A DNA stretch of 64,000 nt. It comes from CAVZLD01 sp963776055. Its GTDB lineage: Bacteria; Planctomycetota; Planctomycetia; Pirellulales; Pirellulaceae. Both the position numbers and the translations under genes were made by a program. The notes beneath the pieces were generated by a model. It was not told the origin of the DNA, ran no database searches, and saw nothing but the letters and a program-made list of their open reading frames with translations. Every line of letters starts with the position of its first letter. The stretch's first letter is position 1. Positions 16,712 to 25,709 of the stretch are shown piece after piece. The stretch lies in the NCBI GenBank assembly GCA_963776055.1, contig CAVZLD010000014.1:788079-852078 (forward strand), written 5' to 3'.

Positions 16712-19630
16712 TTAGCCGCGCGTGACTTCGAACCGATACTCTCCGCTGCCGACCGACAGTTCGATCTGCTGATCGTTCCTGCTTCGCAGTTTGACACCCT
16801 TCGCGTCGGGCAACTCGCGACCGCCTTCACGTACCACGGCGTTGGGATCGCCGGGGAGGATGACCGTTGCCGAGGTATTGGGTGGTATGGTCACATCGAG
16901 CGTGAATCGGGCTGCCTCCTGCTTCCACGCCACGGCGACCGGTCCGTGGATCGAAACGTAGCGGGCCCGGACCCAATCGATGGGAGAATGCTGCGGGTTA
17001 CTGTCCGGGGATGGTGGTTGCGGTGCGATTCGCAAACGCTGAAACCCCGCCGTCTCGGTGTCGATGCCGGCAAGCGTCGAGAACATCCACTCACAAACGG
17101 CGCCGAACGCGTAGTGAGAAAACGAATTCATGGAGGCATTGTGGCGACCAAACCCGTCTTCCTTCGTATAACTGTCCCAGCGCTCCCAGATCGTGGTTGC
17201 ACCCTGTTCCACTTCATATCCCCAAGACGGGAACTCGCGACTCTGCAACAAACGCACTGCGAGGTCATGATGTCCGACCGAAGACAGGACGGGTAATAAC
17301 GGACGAGTGCCGAGGAAGCCGGTTGCCATTCGGTGACCGTTGTCGCGAATCTTGGCGGCCAGTCGGTCGGCCGAGGCTTGACGCAGCGCCGGTGGAATCA
17401 GGTCGGCAAACAATGCCAGACAGTAGGCGGTCTGCGTATCGACCGTGATTTGACCGTTCGGTTGGACGTACTTCGTCGCAAACGCCTGATTAATCTTTTC
17501 ACGCAACTGGCGGTAATGTGCCGCATCCGACGGGTGATCAATCACGGCCGCCATTTCTGCCATCAGTTGGCTGCAGTACGCAAAAAAGACGGTGTCGATG
17601 TAATCGAGCGGCGTGGTTTCGTCGACCGCGAGCCAGTCGCCCCAGTTGTTTCCGTGGACGATTCCCAGATAGTCCTGGCTCGTTCGTTCGCGCCAGCGCA
17701 TGAATCGCGTCATGGGCTTCCAGCAGCGTCGAATGATCTCCTGGTCGCCGTAGACTCGGTAGATCGTCCATGGACAAATTACCCCCGCGTCGCACCAAGC
17801 CGTGCCGAAATCCCAGCCATGTTGGAAAGGGTAGGGGGCGTACCCGGGGAACGTCCCACTCGGGCGCTGGGATTCCATGAGTTCGCGGAGCCATTTCGTG
17901 TAGAACGCCGCGACATCTGCGTTGTACGTCGCCGTTCTCACGTACGCCTGCGCGTCACCGGTCCAGCCAAAACGTTCGTCACGTTGCGGGCAGTCGGTTG
18001 GCAGATCGATAAAATTTGCTCGCTGCGTCCAAACGACATTCTGAAACAAGCGATTGACGACGGCATCGGAACACTCGAAATGGCTGGTAAGCGGCGTGTC
18101 CGAATGCAGCACGATTCCCGTAATCGCCTCCGAAGTTGGCTTTCCGGGATAGCCGGTTACTTCGACATACTGAAAACCGTGAAACGTGAACCGTGGCGTG
18201 AATGTTTCGCCCGCTGGATCGCCTCGCAGAACGTATTCATCGATTGCTCGGGCCTTGCGCAAGTTCTCTGTCATGAGCCGCCCATCCGGGTGCAGCATTT
18301 CACCGTAGCGCAATCGAATGCGCGTTCCCTTCGGTCCCTTCACTCGCAACCGCACGATACCGGCGAAGTTTTGGCCGAGGTTGAAGATGTACACACCGTC
18401 CTGAGGCGAGCTGATGGATACCGGTTGCATTTCTTCCATGGGGCGGACGGGAACGCCGGGAAAGGCTTCCAGTCGCGGCGGACGACGGAATCCCAGATCG
18501 ATCGGGCGAGATTCGATGCTTGGCGCGCCGCCCGAAGCCGGGTTGCGAAACTCGTAGAAGTTGGCTTGCGGGTGTCCGTTTTCCGTAGCGCGGATCGCCG
18601 GTTGCCATTCGCGATCGTCGAATCCGGGTTGATTCCAGCCGGGGAATTCGCGGCGTGCGTCGTAGGATTCGCCCATCAGGAAGTCGGCTTCCCGGATGGG
18701 GCCTTCGCCGCTCACTTTCCAACTCCTATCTGTGCAAACCACTTCCCGCGCACCATCGTCGTATTCCACCTCCAATTGGCCCATCCAACTCGGAGTCTTG
18801 CCATAGCTGTATCGCCCGATTTGCTCGGTTCCGATTTGCGTCAGCAGACCGAAGCCAAGATAGCCACTGTACCAACCATCCGCGACGTAGGCGCCGAGTG
18901 CGTTTTCTCCCTCCACCAACAATGGTGTGACGTCATACGTGTTGAAGTAGGCCCGCTGGTGGTAGTCGGTCCAGCCGGGAGCAAACAGGGCATCACCCAC
19001 ACGTTGGCCGTTGATCGATAGTTCATAGATGCCCAAGGCCGTGGCGTACCAAGTGGCACGCCGCACCTTGCGCGCTGCGCGAAACGTCTTGCGATACTGG
19101 CGCGCTGCAGGCAAGAACAGTTGATCGCGATCCTGAAAGACCGGTGTGTCGTCGCGATAGCTGATATACTCCGCCTGCCAGTCCGTCGGTTTGAGCAATC
19201 CCATGGACCAGTGTGCCATTTCACTGAAGGCGGTCGGTTCGCCATTCTCGTCCCAGGCTCGGACTTGCCAGTAACACTGGTCGCGCGATGCCAACGCGCG
19301 ACCCGCGTAAGAAATGTTGACGGTTTGGTCGCTGGTCACGCGACCGCTGTCCCAGAGATCGGCTGTTCCATCCCGCAACAGCTCAGGCGACGAAGCCACC
19401 TGAATTCGATAGCCTGATTGCTTCCACGATCGTTCGTCGGTCTCCACGATCCAACTCAGTCGCGGGCAGCTTGCGTCGATACCCAGCGGATTGACTCGGT
19501 ATTCACACCGCAGACGAGACAATTTGGCGGGGGCTGCGGCCAGTGGTGAAATCCCGCCGAGCAGCGACAGCAACCCAAGTAATGCGAGAAATCTACCGTA
19601 CCGCGCGGGGAATAGCTTTGAATTCAACAT
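16712..19630 (-). CDS. Alpha-L-rhamnosidase, GH78
   Basis: 972 aa with signal peptide (to about residue 32), so exported. N-terminal GH78 beta domains begin SRLRCEYRVNPLGIDASCPR. The (alpha/alpha)6 catalytic barrel contains the signature PQRDERFGWTGDAQ near residue 548, with the conserved acidic residues of the active site, and GTAWCDAGVICPW. A C-terminal beta domain follows. It cleaves terminal alpha-L-rhamnose from polysaccharides or glycosides. AAGGAG precedes the ATG. Divergent from the sodium/solute symporter gene 140 bases away, suggesting a sugar-scavenging locus. Confidence 0.93.
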   Translation of the reverse strand: MLNSKLFPARYGRFLALLGLLSLLGGISPLAAAPAKLSRLRCEYRVNPLGIDASCPRLSWIVETDERSWKQSGYRIQVASSPELLRDGTADLWDSGRVTSDQTVNISYAGRALASRDQCYWQVRAWDENGEPTAFSEMAHWSMGLLKPTDWQAEYISYRDDTPVFQDRDQLFLPAARQYRKTFRAARKVRRATWYATALGIYELSINGQRVGDALFAPGWTDYHQRAYFNTYDVTPLLVEGENALGAYVADGWYSGYLGFGLLTQIGTEQIGRYSYGKTPSWMGQLEVEYDDGAREVVCTDRSWKVSGEGPIREADFLMGESYDARREFPGWNQPGFDDREWQPAIRATENGHPQANFYEFRNPASGGAPSIESRPIDLGFRRPPRLEAFPGVPVRPMEEMQPVSISSPQDGVYIFNLGQNFAGIVRLRVKGPKGTRIRLRYGEMLHPDGRLMTENLRKARAIDEYVLRGDPAGETFTPRFTFHGFQYVEVTGYPGKPTSEAITGIVLHSDTPLTSHFECSDAVVNRLFQNVVWTQRANFIDLPTDCPQRDERFGWTGDAQAYVRTATYNADVAAFYTKWLRELMESQRPSGTFPGYAPYPFQHGWDFGTAWCDAGVICPWTIYRVYGDQEIIRRCWKPMTRFMRWRERTSQDYLGIVHGNNWGDWLAVDETTPLDYIDTVFFAYCSQLMAEMAAVIDHPSDAAHYRQLREKINQAFATKYVQPNGQITVDTQTAYCLALFADLIPPALRQASADRLAAKIRDNGHRMATGFLGTRPLLPVLSSVGHHDLAVRLLQSREFPSWGYEVEQGATTIWERWDSYTKEDGFGRHNASMNSFSHYAFGAVCEWMFSTLAGIDTETAGFQRLRIAPQPPSPDSNPQHSPIDWVRARYVSIHGPVAVAWKQEAARFTLDVTIPPNTSATVILPGDPNAVVREGGRELPDAKGVKLRSRNDQQIELSVGSGEYRFEVTRG

Positions 19631-19773
19631 GTAGAGGACTCCTTGTAGAAATATCCGCGAGCGTCCGTCAGCTTACCCGGAATGGAAGAGCGAGGGGACG
19701 GGTGGAGACGCGGTGACCGACCAGCGGTGGCTTGGCGAATCGCCTCGGTTGTCGTACGATCCGTCGAAGCCGG

Positions 19774-21306
19774 ATGGGCGCTGTGTTTCGCTTGGAGGAG
19801 TCGTTGGCCTTGTCCCTCGCGATCTCGTATGTGGATCTTGTCGTGTTGGTGTTCTATCTGATCGCCGTGGTGGCGATTGGAGTCATCGTGGGACGCGGGT
19901 CCCAGGATCTGTCCGCCTACTTGCTGGGGGATCGTCACCTGCCGTGGTACGCGATTCTCGGGTCGATCGTGGCAACGGAGACGAGCACGGCGACATTTTT
20001 GAGCGTCCCCGGGATGTCGTTTGATCCCGAGCGAGGCGACCTGCGGTTCCTGCAATTGGCCTTGGGGTTTGTCGTCGGCCGTGTGCTGATCGTGTGGCTG
20101 TTGCTGCCGTGGTATTTTCGCGGAGACCTGTTTACAGCCTATCAGGTTCTTGAGCAACGATTCGGTGGCGCGACGAAACGGGTCGCTTCCGTTGTCTTTC
20201 TTGTGACCCGCAACCTGGGGGATGGTCTGCGTCTGTTTCTGACCGCCATTGTCCTGGAAAAGGTGGCCGGGTTCCCGCTGCCGGTCTGCATTGTGGTGAT
20301 CGGCGTCGCGACGATCTTCTACACGTTCTTCGGAGGAATGAAGGCGGTCGTGTGGAACGACTGCCTGCAGTTTGTCGTGTACATGCTCGGCGGTCTTGTG
20401 GCCGGTGCGATCATTCTGCAGAAACTGCCCGGCGGTTGGGCGGACGTTGTGTCCTTTGGCACGCTGCACCAAAAGTTTCGCATCCTGGACTTCCACTGGG
20501 CGTGGGACGATCCGTATACCTTCTGGGCTGGTCTGGTGGGCGGTACCTTCCTCACGCTTGGCACGCACGGGACCGACCAGATGATGGTGCAACGCTACCT
20601 GGCAGCGCGGTCGCTGCGAGACGCGGGGCGGGCATTGATCTTGAGCGGAGGAGTCGTGCTGGTCCAGTTCACTCTGTTCTTGTTGCTGGGGGTCGGTTTA
20701 GCGACCTTCTACGCGATCTATCCACCGTCGACCGCGTTCGCGACAAATGACCATGTGTTCGCCAGTTTTATTGTCCAGCACCTGCCGGTCGGCGTGGGGT
20801 TGATCGGCGTCGTGTTAGCCGCCGTCTTTGCGGCTGCGATGTCGACCCTATCCAGTTCGCTGAACTCGTCGGCCGCTTCCGCCGTAAATGACCTCTATGC
20901 GCCGCTGTGGAAAAAGCCGATCGGTTCGACTCACCTGCTGCGAGCCAGTCGTCTGTTTACCGTCGTCTTCGGGATCGTGCAGATCGGAGTGGGAATTGCC
21001 GCGCGGAATTTCACGCAGAGTGTCGTGAATGATGCCCTGGCGATTGCCGGGTTCTCGGCGGGTTTACTACTCGGAGTCTTTGCCTTGGGGGTTTTCTTGC
21101 CAAAAGCGGGGCAACGTTCCGCGTTAGGGGGACTGATCGTGGGCCTGGCCTGCCTGATCGCCGTGAAGTTCGGCCTGCCCCTGCTCGACTCGGAGTTCGT
21201 TGTCGCCTGGCCGTGGTTTCCGGCGATTGGATCGATCAGCACATTCCTGGCCGGATGGCTTTTGATCGAACGAGATTTGGCTGGCCTCGGCCGCGAAGAT
21301 TCGTAA
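19774..21306 (+). CDS. Sodium:solute symporter family transporter
   Basis: 510 aa with about 13 hydrophobic segments; SSS-family features include GDRHLPWYAILGSIVATETS near the N-terminus and GTHGTDQMMVQRYLAARS in the middle. It would import a sugar or organic solute with Na+. The start is uncertain: ATG at 19774 is used here, but TTG at 19810 has GGAGGAG 9 bases upstream and may be the true start. Next to the exported GH78 enzyme on one side and a DUF1343 cell-wall hydrolase on the other; the substrate may be rhamnose or an amino sugar (inference). Confidence 0.87.
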   Translation: MGAVFRLEESLALSLAISYVDLVVLVFYLIAVVAIGVIVGRGSQDLSAYLLGDRHLPWYAILGSIVATETSTATFLSVPGMSFDPERGDLRFLQLALGFVVGRVLIVWLLLPWYFRGDLFTAYQVLEQRFGGATKRVASVVFLVTRNLGDGLRLFLTAIVLEKVAGFPLPVCIVVIGVATIFYTFFGGMKAVVWNDCLQFVVYMLGGLVAGAIILQKLPGGWADVVSFGTLHQKFRILDFHWAWDDPYTFWAGLVGGTFLTLGTHGTDQMMVQRYLAARSLRDAGRALILSGGVVLVQFTLFLLLGVGLATFYAIYPPSTAFATNDHVFASFIVQHLPVGVGLIGVVLAAVFAAAMSTLSSSLNSSAASAVNDLYAPLWKKPIGSTHLLRASRLFTVVFGIVQIGVGIAARNFTQSVVNDALAIAGFSAGLLLGVFALGVFLPKAGQRSALGGLIVGLACLIAVKFGLPLLDSEFVVAWPWFPAIGSISTFLAGWLLIERDLAGLGREDS

Positions 21307-21346
21307 GAGGAGACGGAATTTCTGCCGTCAAGCGAAAGGAGCCAGG

Positions 21347-22544
21347 ATGTCCGCGCCACGACAGCGCGAGAGAGTGCGCACGGGGTTGGAGCGATGTCTT
21401 GACGATCCGCGGGAGGTGATCGGGGATGCACGCTTCGGCCTGCTGGTGAACCAGGCCTCCGTGGACCCACAGTTCCGACACACGTGCGACCGTCTCGCCG
21501 AAGCGCTGCCAGGGCAATTGGCGGCGGTGTTCACGCCGCAGCACGGTCTGTGGGGCGCGCAGCAAGCCAACATGGTGGAAACACCGCACGGTCGCCACCC
21601 GCGCTGGGATGTCCCCGTGTACAGCCTGTATAGCGACACACGACGTCCGACGGCGTCGATGCTCGATTCGCTGGAACTGCTGGTTGTCGACCTGCAGGAT
21701 GTGGGAACCCGAGTCTACACCTACATCTGGACCGTGATTTATTGCCTGGAGGCTTGCGCGGAGGCGGGCGTGCCGGTGCTGATTCTCGATCGCCCCAATC
21801 CGCTGGGCGGCGTTGTGGTGGAGGGGCCGTTACTGGAACCGGAATGGACCAGCTTCGTCGGCTTGATGTCGATTCCGATGCGGCACGGACTGACGGTGGG
21901 CGAACTTGCCGGTTGGGCCCGACGCGAGCGCCACCTGCCTGTTTCCCTGGAAGTCTGTCGCATGGACGGCTGGCGGCGATCGATGCTGTTTCCCGAGACC
22001 GGTTTGCCTTGGGTTCCGCCTTCGCCCAACATGCCGCGTTTTGAAACCGCCCTCCTTTACCCCGGGCAAGTGCTTCTGGAGGGGACCCAACTGTCGGAAG
22101 GTCGGGGCACGACACAACCGTTTGAACTGGTCGGTGCGCCGTTCCTGTCATCCGCCCGACTGACCGAGGAACTTCGGCAGCTTCCCTTGGTCGGGTTGGC
22201 GGTGCGTCCGGTCCATTTCCAGCCAACCTTCGACAAATGGGCCGGTGTCGGCTGCCACGGTATTGCCCTGCACGTGGTGGAACCGGAGAACGTTCGATCG
22301 TATCCGATGACCGTGGCTTTGCTGACTTTGGTCCGCACCCACTGGCCCGCTGCACCGCTCTGGCGACCGCCGCCCTACGAGTATGAAATGGAGAAGATGC
22401 CGATCGATCTATTGCACGGCAATCCCCAGTTGCGACGGCGACTGGATGCGGGCGACGTGTCCTGGGCCGAAGTGGAGAAGCTCAGCCGCCGTCGACGCGA
22501 AGACTTGGTGGTCTCGCGTCGCGCCGGCGCTACTGTACGATTAG
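21347..22544 (+). CDS. DUF1343 (NamZ-like exo-N-acetylmuramidase), frameshifted near 3' end
   Basis: About 398 aa. Family hallmarks: GLLVNQASVD, AVFTPQHGLWG, VVDLQDVGTRVYTYIWT, LDRPNPLGG, the LLYPGQVLLEGTQLSEGRGT block, and FQPTFDKWAG. The founding member, NamZ, removes terminal MurNAc from peptidoglycan fragments. In the main frame the expected C-terminus is lost and the frame runs on to 22900 over the opposite-strand gene. Switching frame near 22490-22525 gives ALLYD followed by a stop at 22542-22544, exactly the usual family ending. So one base is probably missing or added there. Start ATG has AAAGGAG. Confidence 0.85.
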
Positions 22545-22558
22545 AGCGTCGGGTGCGA

Positions 22559-22915
22559 TCATTCGCAGAGATCTTCGTCCAATACGGCGTCGATCAGTCC
22601 GTTCAGCTCCGACATCGAGACATCCAGAATACTCGCGGCGATGGCGAACAGCCGTTTCTGCTCCTCGGCCATGTGCCCGTCGGCCGCCATCACGCGAATC
22701 AATTCCTTCAGCAGCTCCGTGCGTTCCGAGGCACTTTCGGGAATCGTCAGTTCCGCGTTGCCGTCAATCGCGTCCTGAATCGCCCCCTCGAACTGCTCGT
22801 CCGTAATGCCCCACTCCGCGGCCCGGTGAGAAAGCAGACGCAATTCCGCCTCGCTCATTCGTCCATCTACGGCTGCCATCAACAAGAGATTGCGAAATAA
22901 GTCGGATTGGCTCAT
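22559..22915 (-). CDS. TerB-like (tellurite resistance-type) protein
   Basis: 118 aa, all-helical, with TerB/DjlA-like pattern: SDLFRNLLLMAAVDGRMSEA, later ELLKELIRVMAADGHMAEEQ and the final SILDVSMSELNGLI. Both halves carry the DG(R/H)M(S/A)E loop typical of the acidic metal-binding turns of this fold. Probably cytoplasmic; the function of these stand-alone TerB-like proteins is poorly known. ATG at 22913-22915 begins the conserved region. Convergent with the DUF1343 gene, leaving only ~15 bases between true stops. Confidence 0.75.
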   Translation of the reverse strand: MSQSDLFRNLLLMAAVDGRMSEAELRLLSHRAAEWGITDEQFEGAIQDAIDGNAELTIPESASERTELLKELIRVMAADGHMAEEQKRLFAIAASILDVSMSELNGLIDAVLDEDLCE

Positions 22916-23211
22916 GTTTCTGCTCTCCCCCAGCATCGCGAGCGGCCCGTCAGAATGGCCGAACTCCACTCTATCATCGCTTCGTCGTGGAAACAGCTAG
23001 AGATCTTCCGGTTTCAGCCAGGAAACGCGGAGTTTCCCGCGGGCTTCGGTCGACAAGAGATCTTGTCTGCCTGCCCATCGCACGATTTTTCTTGCCAATT
23101 GCTTGCGGAAAAATGGGGGCCAGCCGTCACGACGCGCGTGCTCCGATCCGTCTCCACGAACCGAGTAACCGTCCGTTACGTATTCGTAACAGTTCTCCCT
23201 TCTTGCCCGTC

Positions 23212-24099
23212 ATGAAAAAGGAAGACAATTTGATCCGAGGTTCTTGGAAACTGACGCGAGTTGCCGGCATTGATCTGTCCGTGCATTGGTCCTTCGTTCT
23301 GCTGCTGATTTGGGTGCTCTTCTCGACGCTTTCTGCCAGCGGTCCGACGCAAGCCCTAAGTGAAGTGCTCTTTGTCGTTCTGCTGTTCGGTTGCGTCGTT
23401 CTGCACGAGTTGGGGCACGCTCTGGCAGCGCGCCTCTACGGAATTCCCACGCACGGTATCACCTTACTGCCGATCGGTGGCGTGGCCCAATTGGATCGCA
23501 TTCCGCGGAATCCGTTCCAGGAACTCGTGATCGCCGTGGCTGGACCAGCGGTGAACGTGGTCATTGCAGCCGTGTTGATCCCCGTCGTGGCCACCTTGTA
23601 TGGCATCGGGCAAATCACCCCCTGGGCACTGGTGGGAGGTGGGTTTGTGGCCCGCCTGTTGCTCGTGAATCTGGTGCTGGTGGCCTTTAATTTGATCCCG
23701 GCATTTCCCATGGACGGCGGACGTGTGCTGCGCGCCTTTCTCGCCCTAGGAACCGACTATTCCTCGGCCACGCGCTGGGCCGTGCGGATCGGGCAGACGA
23801 TGGCCGTCGTACTCGGGGTCGGGGGATTTCTGACGCTTCAGAACCCGCTGCTGCTACTGATGGCGACCTTCCTTGTATTCGCAGCGGAAAGCGAATTGCG
23901 GCAGGCTTTGCTTGCCGGCACAGTCGCGGCGGGGCGGCTTGTCCCGACGACCGATGCGAACATCGTTCCCGCTCGCTTGGTCCGTGAGATGGCACCCACC
24001 GAACGCCAGATCGTGATCCAGAATCCGTCGTCAGGCGGCCGACCTGCCTGCGTAGTGGAGTGGGTCGTCATTCCCGACAGGACTCCCGCGCAGCCATAG
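23212..24099 (+). CDS. Site-2 protease family (M50) membrane metalloprotease
   Basis: 295 aa, about six membrane segments. Zinc site HELGH (VVLHELGHALAARLYGIP) and the second conserved motif NLIPAFPMDGGRVLRA, whose Asp completes the active site. It cleaves transmembrane segments of regulatory proteins or signal peptides. Family members often carry CBS domains after residue ~220; here the tail is short and contains none. The ATG at 23212 directly begins the conserved sequence; the upstream in-frame extension has no similarity. Confidence 0.9.
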   Translation: MKKEDNLIRGSWKLTRVAGIDLSVHWSFVLLLIWVLFSTLSASGPTQALSEVLFVVLLFGCVVLHELGHALAARLYGIPTHGITLLPIGGVAQLDRIPRNPFQELVIAVAGPAVNVVIAAVLIPVVATLYGIGQITPWALVGGGFVARLLLVNLVLVAFNLIPAFPMDGGRVLRAFLALGTDYSSATRWAVRIGQTMAVVLGVGGFLTLQNPLLLLMATFLVFAAESELRQALLAGTVAAGRLVPTTDANIVPARLVREMAPTERQIVIQNPSSGGRPACVVEWVVIPDRTPAQP

Positions 24100-24139
24100 G
24101 AATGAGCGGCTCGCGGGGGCCGATCTCGACCGGTGTGAG

Positions 24140-24243
24140 CAGGGGGTGTGCGAGCAGATGATGTCGAAACGAAGTAGTGAATCCGCGTTATCGAGTCGCC
24201 GGTCGCGCGACCTGTTCCCGATAACCTGCTCGCACACCCCCTG
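24140..24243. repeat. Nested inverted repeat (REP-like)
   Basis: Perfect 18-bp arms cagggggtgtgcgagcag (24140-24157) and its reverse complement (24226-24243). Inside is a second 7-bp pair GTTATCG/CGATAAC (24187-24193, 24219-24225), then GTCGC/GCGAC (24195-24199, 24207-24211). It forms one long imperfect hairpin after the protease gene. No T-tract follows on either strand, so it is not a standard terminator. Confidence 0.7.
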
Positions 24244-24271
24244 ATCACGTTCTCCGATCGCAGCCGGCGAG

Positions 24272-24422
24272 AAAAGAAAAAGGGGCCTTTGACGTGCCAA
24301 TCCCACTTGGCAAAACTGAACGGTTAGGGGCAATGTAACCGTCCTGTGTACCGATCGTCAAAGGCCCCACGGGCCAGTTGCCAGGGCGGTCACCCGCCTG
24401 GCGAAATGCAGTAGAATGCATT
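24272..24422 (-). ncRNA. Candidate structured small RNA with terminator
   Basis: Read on the minus strand, five helices lie in line. (1) TGCATT hairpin at 24405-24422 (reading AATGCA on plus). (2) GCCAGGCGG-gtga-CCGCCCTGGC (24380-24402), capped by a GNRA-type tetraloop with one bulge. (3) A perfect 13-bp closing stem GGGGCCTTTGACG/CGTCAAAGGCCCC (24356-24368 with 24282-24294), which encloses (4) ACGGTTA/TAACCGT (24320-24326, 24336-24342) and (5) TGCCAA/TTGGCA (24295-24300, 24307-24312). The closing stem is followed by TTTTTCTTTT. No minus-strand gene is near, so it would be a stand-alone RNA. I do not recognise it as a known family. Confidence 0.5.
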
Positions 24423-24763
24423 CCGCGTGCCAGATCTTGAATTGAGACGAAATGAATCCGGTGCGTGTGTCGCAAGTTGTTTTCATTATGTGACTTAAGT
24501 GTTTCGGTGCAGGTTTCGTTGGAGCGGAGGCGGCCGTCAGGCTGGGGGCTGGGGGCAGAGCGAATCGATACGTTATCTGCCCATGGTGTTGCAAGATGCA
24601 GTAGCAGCGGCCCGTCGCCCGCGGAAGTGGCCGCTTGTGTCTCATTTTGAGAAGACGGGCGGGCCCGGCGGGGATCCAGCGGGCTTCGAACACATCCTGG
24701 TGACCACATCCCGCCGAACGGACCAAGCTAACGTTTGCCCTTAACAGAGCGGAGAGATCGGCT
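24423..24763. other. Intergenic region upstream of kdsA
   Basis: About 340 bases between the RNA candidate and kdsA. It should contain the kdsA promoter and, on the other strand, that of the RNA candidate. Neither is clear by eye. No protein gene seen. Confidence 0.45.
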
Positions 24764-25591
24764 GTGAATAATCCGGCAGTGGTCGGGCCTTACGAGGTGG
24801 GTCGGCAGTGTTCCTTGCTGGTCATCGCCGGTCCGTGCGTTCTGGAAAACGATGAGTTGACGCTACGGACGGCCGAGAAGCTGCGCGAGTTGGCAGGCCT
24901 GATGCCGATCCACCTCGTCTTTAAAGCGTCTTTCGACAAGGCGAATCGGACCAGTGTGGAGTCCTATCGCGGGCCCGGCCTGCAAAGAGGCTTGGCGATG
25001 CTGGAACGCGTCAAACGCGAACTGGCGATTCCGGTCACAACCGATCTGCACCTGCCCGAGCAGGCAGGTCCGGCGGCCGAGGTCTGCGATCTGCTACAGA
25101 TCCCGGCGTTTCTGGCGCGACAGACGGACTTGTTGTTAGCGGCGGCAGCGACGGGGCGACCCGTGAACGTGAAGAAGGGACAGTTCATGGCGCCGGGCGA
25201 CATGCGTCACGTGGTTGCGAAACTGGAATCGGCGGGGTGTCATAACGTGCTATTGTGCGAACGGGGAACCTTTTTTGGCTATGGTGAGTTGGTCAACGAT
25301 TTCCGAGGGCTAGTTCAAATGCGGCAGTTGGGGACACCGGTCGTGTTTGACGCAACACACAGCGTGCAGCAGCCGGGGGGACTTGGAACGGCAACCGGCG
25401 GCAACCGAAGGATGGTCGCGCCGTTGGCTCGGGCCGCCGTCGCCGTGGGAATTGACGGTCTGTTTTTTGAAACGCATCCTGATCCGGCGGCGTCCCCCAG
25501 TGACGGGGCCAACCTGGTTTCGTTGGATCAGGTTGAGAATCTGCTTCGACAGGTGTTGGCGATTCGTGAGGCGCTATTTGAGGATGCCTGA
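24764..25591 (+). CDS. kdsA: 3-deoxy-8-phosphooctulonate synthase
   Basis: 275 aa from GTG at 24764 (GGAGAG upstream). It condenses phosphoenolpyruvate with arabinose 5-phosphate to KDO 8-phosphate, the first committed step of the lipopolysaccharide core sugar. Diagnostic motifs: VIAGPCVLEN, FKASFDKANRTS, PVNVKKGQFMAPGD, the CERGTFFGYGELVNDFRG block and VFDATHSVQQPGG. Length matches the family. It supports a Gram-negative-type outer membrane with LPS in this organism. No other kds gene is adjacent. Confidence 0.95.
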   Translation: MNNPAVVGPYEVGRQCSLLVIAGPCVLENDELTLRTAEKLRELAGLMPIHLVFKASFDKANRTSVESYRGPGLQRGLAMLERVKRELAIPVTTDLHLPEQAGPAAEVCDLLQIPAFLARQTDLLLAAAATGRPVNVKKGQFMAPGDMRHVVAKLESAGCHNVLLCERGTFFGYGELVNDFRGLVQMRQLGTPVVFDATHSVQQPGGLGTATGGNRRMVAPLARAAVAVGIDGLFFETHPDPAASPSDGANLVSLDQVENLLRQVLAIREALFEDA

Positions 25592-25709
25592 GCATCTCTT
25601 GGTGGTCGTGCTTGTTGGCGAACGGACCTCCGGCACCAACTCGCAGCATGGCATCCCGGAAACTTTTCCTTTTTGATCGCGACCAAGGGGTGCGGTTCCG
25701 TCCAGAGGA

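Noticed and set aside
17333..19021. 562-codon plus-strand open frame
   Set aside because: Fully antisense to the GH78 rhamnosidase, with no recognisable motif or ribosome-binding site.
19624..20592. 322-codon minus-strand open frame
   Set aside because: Antisense to the sodium/solute symporter; His/Gln/Arg-rich, typical of a shadow frame.
22545..22900. C-terminal extension of the DUF1343 frame
   Set aside because: It is antisense to a convincing TerB-like gene, and a one-base shift gives the expected family ending at 22544.
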